DNA of 64,000 nucleotides, taken from Ochromonas danica. Taxonomy: Eukaryota > Sar > Chrysophyceae > Chromulinales > Chromulinaceae. Positions 44,758-53,185 of this stretch are shown one piece after another; the first letter of the stretch is position 1; every line of letters begins with the position of its first letter. Below the pieces are notes generated by a model, which made no database searches, was not told the DNA's origin, and saw only the letters and a list, made by a program, of their open reading frames with translations. The DNA lies in assembly GCA_015146655.1 (NCBI GenBank), contig VKHL01000110.1, positions 34,728-98,727 on the forward strand. Reading direction: 5' to 3'. A program made the translations under genes and the position numbers.

Positions 44758-46128
44758 CTAAAATAGCCTTCCAATGGCACCGAATGCATCCCCCATAACA
44801 TCCACTGCATCACCTCCAATATCCGCAGCAAATCCACCAACATCTCCCATTACATTCCCCATGTCATTTGTAATAAATCCACCCGCATCAGCCATGAGAC
44901 CCGGAATCTGGCCCCCAGCAGAACCAAGAAAGCCTGCAGCATCGTTGGCAAGACCAGGAACTTGATTCATGGCACCGCCCATAAAATCTATGGCATTATT
45001 AGCCATACCAGGAACTTCCCCGCCAATTTGACCCGCAAAGTTCGCAGCATCTCCCAAATAGCCTGGCACTTGACCCATGGCATCCTGGGTGTAACCAAAT
45101 GCGTCGCCTGCTAGACCGGGTACTTGACCCATCGCACCGCCCACTGCTCCAGCAGCATCTCCCAAATAACCTGGTACTTGACTCAAGGCACCCTCACTAT
45201 TATGAAACGCTTCACTGGCTAAGCCACCCGCCACAACACCACCCACAGCAGCACCAGCAACACCCAAGTAACCTGGTACATGACTCATTGCTCCGCCAAC
45301 AACATTCGCTCCACTACCAAGCGCACCTCCCACACCTTGAAGTGCTCCACCTCCACTGCCTCCAACACCACTATTACCTGTATTATAGCCAGTAGCACCA
45401 CCAGAGGATCCATGACTCATTATTCCTTTCATAGCCATTGTGCCCATGGAGACCATACCATTTTGATGGTTCTGATATTGACCAGGAGGATAGCCGGCAC
45501 CATTTTGATGGTTTTGATATTGACCAGGAGGATAGCCAGCACCATTTTGATGCATGTACTGTTGTTGTTGGTAGGTCATTCCACCCATAGACCCGGGCCC
45601 CATAGGTCCCATGCCCATTTGTCCCATACCCATAGGCCCCATAGGCCCCATACCTGTCGGTCCCATGCCCATAGGTCCCATAGGCCCCATACCCATTTGT
45701 CCCATACCCGTCGGTCCCATAGGCCCCATACCCATTTGTCCCATACCCGTCGGTCCCATAGGTCCCATACCCATCATCGGCTGTTGGCTTGAGTAAGGTC
45801 CAGCCATGGGGTTGCCTCCATAACCTGGCTTAGATCCATAGCCGGCAGGTTGCGTCCCCATATTGGGTGACTGCATTACCATCATGGGCTGGTTGGCGTA
45901 AATGACCTGTGAGGGCATCGTCGGCCCTGGTGCCATGCCATTACCAGGAAATCCCATTGGAGCACCATTAGGAGGAAATCCCATGGGGGGAGATTGCTGT
46001 GTTGTTGGTGGGCAGAGCGTAGCTTGGACAACAGGGATAGGGGCACATGTTTTGCTGGGCATGGGGGGTGCTGCTTGAAGAAGTGGTGGAGGCGGGGCAT
46101 ATGGATCCACCGACGCACCACATCCCAT
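44758..46128 (-). CDS. putatively N-acylated protein with MGPMG repeats and 18-residue VPG repeats
   Basis: A single exon encodes 456 residues. I do not recognise a family. It begins MGCGASVDPY, a good site for N-myristoylation of Gly2 and palmitoylation of Cys3, so it probably sits on a membrane face. A Pro-rich segment follows. Next comes a Met/Gly/Pro tandem region (about residues 115-180, unit GMGPMGPTGMGQM), then two copies of a QNGAGYPPGQYQNH unit, and a Gly-rich link. The C-terminal part contains six consecutive repeats of exactly 18 residues (consensus (Q/E)VPGYLxDAAxFxGxAMG; DNA 45180 down to 44857) plus degenerate ends. There are almost no charged residues apart from Asp/Glu at fixed positions. 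It could be a membrane-surface or lipid-droplet coat, or a phase-separating scaffold; these are guesses. Confidence 0.75.
   Translation of the reverse strand: MGCGASVDPYAPPPPLLQAAPPMPSKTCAPIPVVQATLCPPTTQQSPPMGFPPNGAPMGFPGNGMAPGPTMPSQVIYANQPMMVMQSPNMGTQPAGYGSKPGYGGNPMAGPYSSQQPMMGMGPMGPTGMGQMGMGPMGPTGMGQMGMGPMGPMGMGPTGMGPMGPMGMGQMGMGPMGPGSMGGMTYQQQQYMHQNGAGYPPGQYQNHQNGAGYPPGQYQNHQNGMVSMGTMAMKGIMSHGSSGGATGYNTGNSGVGGSGGGALQGVGGALGSGANVVGGAMSHVPGYLGVAGAAVGGVVAGGLASEAFHNSEGALSQVPGYLGDAAGAVGGAMGQVPGLAGDAFGYTQDAMGQVPGYLGDAANFAGQIGGEVPGMANNAIDFMGGAMNQVPGLANDAAGFLGSAGGQIPGLMADAGGFITNDMGNVMGDVGGFAADIGGDAVDVMGDAFGAIGRLF
44857..45180 (-). repeat. six tandem 54-bp (18-residue) coding repeats
   Basis: Repeat starts fall at 45180, 45126, 45072, 45018, 44964 and 44910, with no length variation. 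Pro3-Gly4 is present in every unit and Asp8 in five of six. Flanking sequence on both sides carries weaker copies. Confidence 0.9.
45590..45780 (-). repeat. Met/Gly/Pro coding tandem repeat
   Basis: On the + strand the words CCCATAGGTCCCATACCCAT, TTGTCCCATACC and CGTCGGTCCCATAGG recur in an interleaved pattern. They encode units of MGPMGPTGMGQ in the acylated repeat protein. The mosaic order of units suggests slippage or unequal exchange. Confidence 0.85.
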
Positions 46129-46433
46129 TCTTGATTATATCAGAGCTGATAGTCGGTTGAAAAGAAGTCAAAATAGTCTAGACCAGGGCGTTTGCTTCTG
46201 GGTAGCGAAATTTTCGCCTGCTGCTGGTGCGGCGTTTCGACTTCCCGATTCCAACTAAATTCCATGGAATAGCCCAATTTCCCACCAGTATCTAAGTGTG
46301 TCTGCGTGGCATGCCCAGGTGAGGATTGCCAACCCCCTTCTCCCACTCTAGCACTGCTCTCTGCTGGATACCTTTCCTCACAATCGAATTCCAAACCCAC
46401 TTGGAAGAAGACTAACCTTCTCGAAGTCGAAGA
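46129..46433. promoter_or_regulatory. divergent intergenic region
   Basis: This 305-bp gap between the acylated repeat-protein gene (-) and the small gene at 46434 (+) should hold both promoters. No specific site was recognised. Confidence 0.35.
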
Positions 46434-46622
46434 ATGGAAGCCGACCTTGAGAGAATTGTTGGAAAGGAGAAGTTGGTTGAGATCAATGGACTAGCTATTA
46501 AGGGCAGAATTGATGCTCTTCAGCAAATAGCCAAGTCCACTGAGAAAGGTCCTGATCTTGCCACTCTGCAGAAGCATATTGTCAATTTGACAATTGAGCA
46601 ACGTGCAAGCGCGAATGCCTAA
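46434..46622 (+). CDS. small helical protein of 62 residues, unknown
   Basis: ATG at 46434 opens a 62-residue frame ending TAA at 46620-46622. The product (MEADLERIVGKEKLVEINGL...) is charged and predicted to be almost entirely helical, with heptad-like leucine and isoleucine spacing (IDALQQIAKS, LATLQKHIVNLTI), like a small coiled-coil subunit. Codon use is like that of neighbouring genes. No family was recognised. An upstream exon cannot be excluded. It is clearly more protein-like than random frames of this size, but the call is only moderate. Confidence 0.5.
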   Translation: MEADLERIVGKEKLVEINGLAIKGRIDALQQIAKSTEKGPDLATLQKHIVNLTIEQRASANA

Positions 46623-46716
46623 ACTACTGCTAGCTGCTCCCAGCAGGTAGTAATCATGATGTTTAGTAGTCTAGCTGTTTCTGTTGTTCGATCATATTCC
46701 AATCAATATAGTAGTG

Positions 46717-47155
46717 ATGAGCATGCGTCGCATCTTGAATGTGTCTAGCTCTTCTGTGCTGAAATCAATTGAAGCTTCCTCGCAACTAATTGTTGTCATG
46801 GCAAGCTTCATTATCGGGTGTCTTACTGTGTTGTTAATCATTCTGATCAATGGCAAGGCAGATCAGAGCATGTATCTTGACCACAGAGTGAGCGGCTTTG
46901 CTTTCTTCCATAAGCCACCTGGGTACCTCCCTAATTGTTGTCAAGGTCATATGTTACTGTGTTGCCTGGTCGAGTTGTGTTTACCACCTCTTCCTTGTGG
47001 TTGATGGTGGTAAACACAGCTCATGGAACGGGAAGTTTGTCCCTGAGATCAAGTTTGCCCATACCTTGGGCACGCAAATGTTCTGGGTTGTCGGAGCGAA
47101 CTGCGTCGTTAAGACGGCTAGAGTAGGTTTTGCAATTCTCATATCTATGCCTTAG
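46717..47155 (+). CDS. small membrane protein, unknown (two exons)
   Basis: ATG at 46717 begins MSMRRILNVSSSS. Exon 46717-46887 joins exon 46946-47155 across a 58-nt GT..AG intron, the typical size in this window, giving 126 residues. Three hydrophobic segments are visible: LIVVMASFIIGCLTVLLIIL, VICYCVAWSSCVYHLFLVV and a C-terminal segment around FWVVGANCVV...VGFAILI. A short hydrophilic part (KHSSWNGKFVPEIKFAHTLG) lies between the second and third. I do not recognise a family. The 3' end is uncertain: a further 33-nt intron (47123-47155) would change the last residues and extend the frame to TGA near 47220. Confidence 0.45.
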
Positions 47156-47408
47156 CATGAGATGACGACAGTGGGCTTCTTCTGTTGGAAACCTCGTTGC
47201 TTCGAAGGCTGTTATATGTGAGACACTTGTGGTGTTTTGAGCTTATCAAATTAGCTGTATGGAAAAGATGCCATTGCTAGTAACTTAACTTTCTATTCGC
47301 GGTCTCAATAATTAGCAAAGGCTAAAGTGAAATAATGTGAAACATCACCACAATTACTGTAGATAGAGGCAACTTTACGGAATTATAAAACAATCACTCT
47401 ATCCATCT

Positions 47409-48926
47409 TTACCATGTGTGTAAAACAGCACTGTCCGAGGCATCTAACCCGAGTCCTTCAGCCATGTTACGTAGTTCTTGGAGATAAAGTTCGCACAATA
47501 GTTTGCAATCCACCTCATCGCTATCGATGGACAGATTGAAGAAGACTCCACCATAGTAGGAGATGAGAATTACTTGGGGGATGAGATTGGGGAAGGTGAT
47601 CTGCATGCCTTCAATCCTTTGACCACAATAGTACACAGGATGATTCGGTCCCGGGACATTGGAAAACACGATGGAATGTCTTGAGAAGACATCAAAAGCA
47701 AGTTGTTGACTGAACCAATTAGGCAACAACCCCAAGAAGCGGTTCTGAATCAACAATTGAATAAGAGCGTTAGGAGAGGTCTTAAGCTTCTTTGTCGTCT
47801 TCGCAGCTTCTTGTAGGCGATCAAGAGGTGAAGGTGATTGGACACTCATAGGCACGGAGAGCATGGCCCACAAATTGCGCAAGGAACGATCAGGTGTCTT
47901 AAGATCTTCACCTCGTCTGGGGAAGGCTAAAGGCATTAATGCTCTCACTTGAGGAGATTTTGATGAGGTAAACACATTATCTCCTTTGATCTCAGAGTAG
48001 CGACGGATCATACCACTTGTAGCAGCTAGCAGTACGTCATTGACAGTGACATTAGCTTTGTTCTTGATCGCTTTGATGAATTCTAACTTTACTGTAGGGA
48101 ATTCCACACTACGTCTTCCTTTCATACTCACTTGAGCATTATGATGAGGGAAGAAAGCAATATTGCTATCATAGGCACTATGAGGTAAGAGGATTACCTC
48201 CAGAGCAGACTTGATGAAAGTTGGAATAGTGGACAAGGAGAACTTCATACCTTTCCCTCCAATAGCCTTCTTCTTCTCTGCTATGTCAATATTTAACCTC
48301 TTACCATGTTCATCATGGAAAAATCCATTCATGAGAGAGATCATAGCCATACCATCTCCTATGACATGATGAATACGAACTAGTACAGCATGACGACCAT
48401 TACGATTCTCTATACGATGCATTCTCCATAAAGCTTTCTTCTCTTCAAACTCAATCTCAGTAGCAACAATCTTATTAACAACATCTTGTAACTCTTGATC
48501 ATTGTTAACAATAGTCGAAGTGACAATATCTCGTGCACATTGTGGGACATCTTCTAGATCAACTAGTTCTGGTTTACCATTCACAATAATTGTACCTGAT
48601 CTCATACGATCATAATACATTAAATACTCTACATTTTTAATGATTGCTTCCAAGTCAGGACAAGTGTTGAAATAGAGCACTCCGTTGACAATTGGCTGAC
48701 GCACTGCAGCTTTCTCGGGGAAAGTGCCGGAGAGAAGCGTAGCAGAGCTGAAGCTGAGAGAACGAGTGCGTCTACCACCTGTTGATCTGGAGAGTCGTCT
48801 AGCTTTGAGCCAGGATCCTAATGCAAAGAAGACCAAGGCAGCTGCTACAAAGCCTATTGTGTTGCGATCGCCTCCTCCATTCTTTGATCCAAAGAGAGAA
48901 TTGGTGAAACTACTGACTTTTTCCAT
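47409..48926 (-). CDS. wax ester synthase/diacylglycerol acyltransferase (WS/DGAT) family protein
   Basis: A single exon encodes 505 residues; the first ATG in frame is at 48926 (MEKVSSFTNSLFG). The enzyme family transfers acyl groups from acyl-CoA to fatty alcohols or diacylglycerol, making wax esters or storage lipid. The catalytic HHxxxDG motif is present (RIHHVIGDGMAMISLMNGFF). Other family features are TVNDVLLAATSGMIRRY (the ND motif region), the RALMPLAFPRR segment and a C-terminal SIVFSNVPGPNHPVYYCGQR. An N-terminal hydrophobic segment (TIGFVAAALVFFALGSWL) probably anchors it in the ER. A basic Arg/Ser-rich stretch follows. Bacterial-type WS/DGAT genes are common in plants and algae. 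The preferred acceptor cannot be told. Confidence 0.92.
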   Translation of the reverse strand: MEKVSSFTNSLFGSKNGGGDRNTIGFVAAALVFFALGSWLKARRLSRSTGGRRTRSLSFSSATLLSGTFPEKAAVRQPIVNGVLYFNTCPDLEAIIKNVEYLMYYDRMRSGTIIVNGKPELVDLEDVPQCARDIVTSTIVNNDQELQDVVNKIVATEIEFEEKKALWRMHRIENRNGRHAVLVRIHHVIGDGMAMISLMNGFFHDEHGKRLNIDIAEKKKAIGGKGMKFSLSTIPTFIKSALEVILLPHSAYDSNIAFFPHHNAQVSMKGRRSVEFPTVKLEFIKAIKNKANVTVNDVLLAATSGMIRRYSEIKGDNVFTSSKSPQVRALMPLAFPRRGEDLKTPDRSLRNLWAMLSVPMSVQSPSPLDRLQEAAKTTKKLKTSPNALIQLLIQNRFLGLLPNWFSQQLAFDVFSRHSIVFSNVPGPNHPVYYCGQRIEGMQITFPNLIPQVILISYYGGVFFNLSIDSDEVDCKLLCELYLQELRNMAEGLGLDASDSAVLHTW

Positions 48927-49538
48927 GACTGATATAAATTTCAATATTTAGGATCCAGGAAATGATCAACAACTGGATCAATCACTTGATCAACAGCTTG
49001 GACAGGAAGGCAAGAAGAGAATGATCTCAGCGAGAGCTTGAACTGAGCAGGTGCGCTGGGGGTGCTCTGCTGTGAACACATCCTTCTTAAGTTAACAGAA
49101 AGAACACTGCACTCATCGATTAGTCTACAATTGCAATAAATAAATGATCACAATTCCATCTTGGCTATCAGTCGAGTCCAGAGACCTTCGAGTATACAAG
49201 AGATGATCTGCTGCTTCATCGTGTGTGTGAGTAGTAGATGGAGCCAGGAGTAATTATGCCGAATCGACAAATCCCCTCTTTGACCTAGGGACATTGATCA
49301 CCCACGAAAAAAAATGATTTTTGACAAAATCGAACGTCAAAATATTTTACATCCAGTGTGAGGGTTTTTCCAGTGAAGAAAGCTCATCGTCTCCATAGAG
49401 TGTGGGCGTGTCCATATCCATCTTAACTAGTCCCTCTGCTAAGACCTTGCACCTCACATGCATTGTACTCATTCTTCTTCAACATATAATCACCGCTAAC
49501 GAAGACAGGAGGCTCCTCCTGACTTCTCCTTGAGCATA
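48927..49538. other. intergenic, divergent promoters
   Basis: This 612-bp gap lies between the WS/DGAT gene (-) and an unknown gene (+). It includes TTCTTAAGTTAACAG near 49083, TTAGTCTACAA near 49120 and an A/T-rich tract with AAAAAAAATGATTTTTGACAAAATCG near 49308. No gene was recognised. Confidence 0.4.
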
Positions 49539-50000
49539 ATGTCCTATTCAAAGCAATTCACAGAGAAAGGGTTGAAGTTGTGGGATATCAATAATGATTA
49601 TTATTCAACAGTTCGTCTAAACTTAGTCTCTCGAAGAAATCCTGATCGATCTATAAATATTTCAGGCAGAGCGAATGATAAATATAACTTAGTTACAGCT
49701 AATGATAAATCTGCACCAGAATCCTTATCCAACGCTTTGTGTGTGATTGTGAAACAATCAGGCGGAAAACCCGAAGAGGAATGCGAACATCAGTTAGAAA
49801 CTTACCTATTCCTTCTGATGAACAAATGTGGACTTCATTCTCTTGTTGATTTACTAATTTTGGATGATGGACGTTGTCGCGCTTATAAAGCAATTCGAGA
49901 TTCAAATAGCGGTTGCTTGTATTTTTCAAATGATACACTCAATATCTCCTATCTTGTGGATGTCGTGGAACAAGTGTTGATGGATTTGAAAATGATTTAG
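49539..50000 (+). CDS. hypothetical protein, 153 residues
   Basis: ATG at 49539 (MSYSKQFTEKGLKLWDINND) opens a single-exon frame with stop TAG at 49998-50000. The protein is soluble, without signal peptide or membrane segments. Segments such as LVSRRNPDRSINISGR, PEEECEHQLETYLFLLMNKC and LYFSNDTLNISYLVDVVEQV suggest an alternation of strands and helices with one Cys-rich middle part. I do not recognise a family. Upstream sequence is non-coding and the AT-rich 3' flank begins at once, so the frame looks complete. Confidence 0.5.
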   Translation: MSYSKQFTEKGLKLWDINNDYYSTVRLNLVSRRNPDRSINISGRANDKYNLVTANDKSAPESLSNALCVIVKQSGGKPEEECEHQLETYLFLLMNKCGLHSLVDLLILDDGRCRAYKAIRDSNSGCLYFSNDTLNISYLVDVVEQVLMDLKMI

Positions 50001-50508
50001 CAAAATTGTTCCCCTCTATTTTGTACTTCCCCTCTATAAATAATACTTGTAAATATGTAATGTAAAGTTTAAGCCATGCAAATGGCTAATCATGATGATG
50101 TCGCCACTGATAAGCGGTTGGCTTTAAAGGGGTGTGTTGGGAATAACCCTATTAAGTTAATCCCAGTTTAAGCTAATAAGAGTAAAGCCTGCACACTTAT
50201 CGTGTGGCTGTGGCTATTCATGTGACCAACCATGTCACTATTTAATTGTTTATCAGCGTCAATAAAGAATAATGACAAGTCTGTGCTTCGAGACTCACCT
50301 GATGGGCTAGACCTAACGTAGACTGCACCAAGCTTCTGCTGCTTGTGTGTTGTGTGGCACCGTATACAGCTGCGGGTTTTCGTGTTTCGACATTCCCACG
50401 ATTCCCGTTAAATCGTTCAGTGGATTCCACGGATTCCACGTCCAGATGGCTGGATGTCACATCCCACAATCGTTTTCTCGGATTAGATTAAGCATCAGCG
50501 TATAAGCT
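50001..50508. other. intergenic
   Basis: This 508-bp gap contains CCCTATTAAGTTAATCCCAG near 50146, which matches the repeat unit at 32983-33085, and GATTCCACGGATTCCACG near 50423. It should hold the promoter of the exonuclease gene. No gene was recognised. Confidence 0.4.
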
Positions 50509-51459
50509 ATGCGGGACCATGGAAATGAGCATGATAAGATGCTCCCCTTTGTATTTGATTTGAAGGAGTCAGCCTTGCACATGATCGATACAGAGGAAGA
50601 TCTGTCTTTGTTGGAGGCTGGACTGAAGGACTGTGTCGTGCTGGGTATTGACACTGAGACCAAACCAAGTTTCTTCCCAAGAAAATCTAATTATCGTCTC
50701 AAGAACAATCCAACAGCCTTAGTACAGCTGGCTGTTCGTTCTTCTTCAGGTAATGAGGAGGTCTTCTTAGTGGACATGCTCACTCTAGCTTCTACTCGAG
50801 AACAAGCTTTTCAAAGACTTGATATTGCTTTGAAAGGTGTTCTAGAAGATGAAAAGTGTATTAAAGTTGGTCAAAGTCTGAAGAATGACTTTGTGGAGTT
50901 AAGGAGTTCTTACCCTTCTCTGCAGGCTTTTCATCGCATTCTCTCTATCGTAGACACCACTGTCTTAGTCAAAGCACTACAACCAGATCTGAAAAATTGC
51001 CTCTCTTTGAAGAATATGGTAAAACAATATCTTCATTTTGATTTAAGTAAGAGACAACAGTTATCAAATTGGGGGAAAAGACCGTTAACCTGGGCACAGC
51101 AACATTATGCAGCCTGTGATGCTCTCGTGCTACTGCGACTTTATGATGCCATGACATGTGAGGCGGAAGAAATTGCACTTGAAAAAGGAGTTACATTTGA
51201 TATATACCAATATGCTGAGGCGATGGGCGATGAGGAGAAAGTCAACAGCGGCAATGGAGAGAGTGACACCACGGACAAAAGCGATTGCAGTGACTTACTC
51301 ACACCTTCTTCACTTCCATCCTCGAAAAAGAAGAAAAACAAGAAGAAGAAGAAAAGAAGTGCGAATCCCCCTTTTGAGCCTATCAAGCGAGCAAAAATTC
51401 AAATTGTTGAAGGAGCTTTTACTCAAGCTTTCCATTTCAAATTCGATGGGCAGAAATGA
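50509..51459 (+). CDS. DEDDy-type 3'-5' exonuclease (RNase D/EXD2/MUT-7-like)
   Basis: A single exon encodes 316 residues. The exonuclease motifs are in order: Exo I VVLGIDTETKPSF (Asp, Glu), Exo II KVGQSLKNDFVELR (Asp), Exo III HYAACDALVLLRLYD (Tyr, Asp). The spacing and the LSLKNMVKQYL...WGKRPLTWAQQHYAACDA layout match the RNase D/WRN exonuclease clade. The tail is Ser-rich and then strongly basic (a Lys run around 51328-51357 followed by RS and PIKRAK), which looks like a nuclear or nucleolar signal. There is no HRDC domain or helicase part, so it resembles stand-alone EXD2/MUT-7-type enzymes. It may trim RNA or DNA 3' ends; the substrate is unknown. Confidence 0.9.
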   Translation: MRDHGNEHDKMLPFVFDLKESALHMIDTEEDLSLLEAGLKDCVVLGIDTETKPSFFPRKSNYRLKNNPTALVQLAVRSSSGNEEVFLVDMLTLASTREQAFQRLDIALKGVLEDEKCIKVGQSLKNDFVELRSSYPSLQAFHRILSIVDTTVLVKALQPDLKNCLSLKNMVKQYLHFDLSKRQQLSNWGKRPLTWAQQHYAACDALVLLRLYDAMTCEAEEIALEKGVTFDIYQYAEAMGDEEKVNSGNGESDTTDKSDCSDLLTPSSLPSSKKKKNKKKKKRSANPPFEPIKRAKIQIVEGAFTQAFHFKFDGQK

Positions 51460-51540
51460 GAGTAAATATATAATAAGAAAACAGTTTTGAGAAATCATGT
51501 GCGGCTATTATACTGCTGCGTTACTGTAGGTTGAGTTGCT

Positions 51541-52311
51541 TCATGCACTTTTAGCCGCACTGGTTGGAGTTGGTTGAAGTACCACTGTGCAGTCTCCTTC
51601 AACTTGTGTTGCGCAAGCCAGGCGTGCATCGGGAGAATACTTCCTCAGCCTCCACATTTCAAAGTCAGCTCGTTCCATCCAATAATCTGTGCCGAAGACT
51701 TCCACAGCGCAAGTTCCACATGTACCACCGCCTGCACAATTCGTATATTTTCCACGTGAATTGTACAGGTCGAGTTTAGCATCGAGTAAAAGATGACGTA
51801 GATTTTGTCCTTTATAGGCATTGAGAGTTATTTTGGACTTGTCAGGGTAGACGACTTGGACGATAGCAGAGCCTCTCTTTACCTTCTGAGGATCAATAAA
51901 GGTCAGTCTCATATGACTAGATGAAGGATAACTAGTTAGTAGGTTGATAATCTCATCAAATCCTTCATAACGCACATCCTGATCATCAACTGTGAGCAAG
52001 TACATTCCATCTGACACCTTGCCTGTCTTTCCTAAGGATCCTGTAGGATCTAAATCGGCAACATAGACTCCACTCTTTCGACCTTCTTCATTTTCCACCA
52101 ATTCAACTCCAAGAGGCTTGGTCACTTCTACAGTGACAATGTCATGAGGATCAAACTTCTTGGCAAAGAGTCTATGACTGGACCACCTAGACAGGCTCTT
52201 CTTCTGTATGGCATGCAAGTCAAGCTGATAAGAGACAAAGGCATCACATACTACTAGCCAGGAGAGTGTCACTAGAAGGGACCAAGTCCATAAAGCCATT
52301 TTCAGTCGCAT
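51541..52311 (-). CDS. plastid-targeted PDZ-ferredoxin fusion (2Fe-2S)
   Basis: A single exon encodes 256 residues from ATG 52311 (MRLKMALWTWSLLVTLSWLV). The leader is a signal peptide ending CDAFVSYQ, which fits the AF-type cleavage motif of complex red plastids, followed by a Ser/Arg-containing transit region (KKSLSRWSSHRLFAKK). Residues about 60-135 form a PDZ-like domain (LGVELVENEEGRKSGVYVAD, KVSDGMYLLTVDDQDV). Residues about 150-245 are a plant-type ferredoxin with the cluster motif CAGGGTCGTC and the fourth Cys in ARLACATQVEGD. The first Cys spacing (C-x5-C-x2-C) is one residue longer than the usual C-x4-C-x2-C. A ferredoxin carrying a PDZ module could be docked to a partner's C-terminus in the stroma; that is inference. 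Confidence 0.88.
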   Translation of the reverse strand: MRLKMALWTWSLLVTLSWLVVCDAFVSYQLDLHAIQKKSLSRWSSHRLFAKKFDPHDIVTVEVTKPLGVELVENEEGRKSGVYVADLDPTGSLGKTGKVSDGMYLLTVDDQDVRYEGFDEIINLLTSYPSSSHMRLTFIDPQKVKRGSAIVQVVYPDKSKITLNAYKGQNLRHLLLDAKLDLYNSRGKYTNCAGGGTCGTCAVEVFGTDYWMERADFEMWRLRKYSPDARLACATQVEGDCTVVLQPTPTSAAKSA

Positions 52312-52455
52312 GAAAGTGAATAATGTCTTCACTTTCTTTTTTCCTGCTGCCTTGTTTCAGGAAAGCGTTTCTTGAAAACTGGTTTTTCAGTAGATTTGTT
52401 AACTTAAGAAGGAGAGACGCAGGGACTGTCGCTTCCACTTTTGTCCTCTTTGATC

Positions 52456-53020
52456 ATGACATCGATCAATCTCCTCTTCATCGCTGTTTTGTGGGTGGTA
52501 GTGCAATTAGCTACTGCCCAAATCCCTTGTGATGATGCGTATGGCCAGCACTGCCCTGAGGCTTCTGGATTTGGTGTTGGTGACTGCTTGAAGACATTAG
52601 ATGCAGAGGTGCTCTCAGCCGACTGCAAGCAATACATCAATTGGCATGATACTTGCAAGGAAGATATTCTGAAGAATTGTCCTGGAAGTGAATACACTGG
52701 AGATGCTTTAGGTGAATCTCTCCCCACTGTCCCACGACTTTCCTTTCTAACACCAATTGTGTGTGATTTGCAGCTTGTCTGACGGAGTGGAATAAACCAG
52801 AAGCTCTATCGGCTGATTGTATTGAAGCACTCCCTAAGAAGCAAGAGACGAAGAAGACTATGACCGCTGAGGAGAAGAAGAAAGCCGCTCAAAGGAGAAA
52901 GTGAGGCAATTATCTTCCTTCCCTTCTCCTACTATTACACCTTATTATAAATTATTCTCTTCTAGAGTGCGAAAAGAAGCCGAGAAGATGGCAAGAAAGT
53001 TCCAGAACAGTGGGCTTTAG
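52456..53020 (+). CDS. small secreted Cys-rich protein (GLG1-like repeats)
   Basis: Three exons (52456-52711, 52774-52900, 52966-53020) join in frame to 145 residues. MTSINLLFIAVLWVVVQLATAQ is a signal peptide. Two similar Cys-containing repeats follow, with the shared pattern CLKTLDAEVLSADCKQYI and CLTEWNKPEALSADCIEALP. This resembles the Cys-rich repeat of Golgi apparatus protein 1 (GLG1). The C-terminus is highly basic and charged (KKQETKKTMTAEEKKKAAQR...). There is no clear ER-retention tetrapeptide at the end (NSGL). A lumenal or secreted role is likely; the partner is unknown. It is divergent from the PDZ-ferredoxin gene, 144 bp away. Confidence 0.75.
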
Positions 53021-53185
53021 ACCGAGACCTTGTAGACTTCTTCTATTGCGTTGTGGACTTTCTGTACAAAACGCTCTCAGTACTCCTTGATAGTTTATTA
53101 TCGACTACTATTAAAAGAACAATTCGCCTTCAGCTGTACAAACCCCTTCTTTCACCCATTTCCTCTTGATGATACCGCGTTACTT

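Noticed and set aside
45280-45792. 170-codon + frame with many His-Arg-Ser residues
   Set aside because: Antisense reading of the Met/Gly/Pro repeats of the acylated protein.
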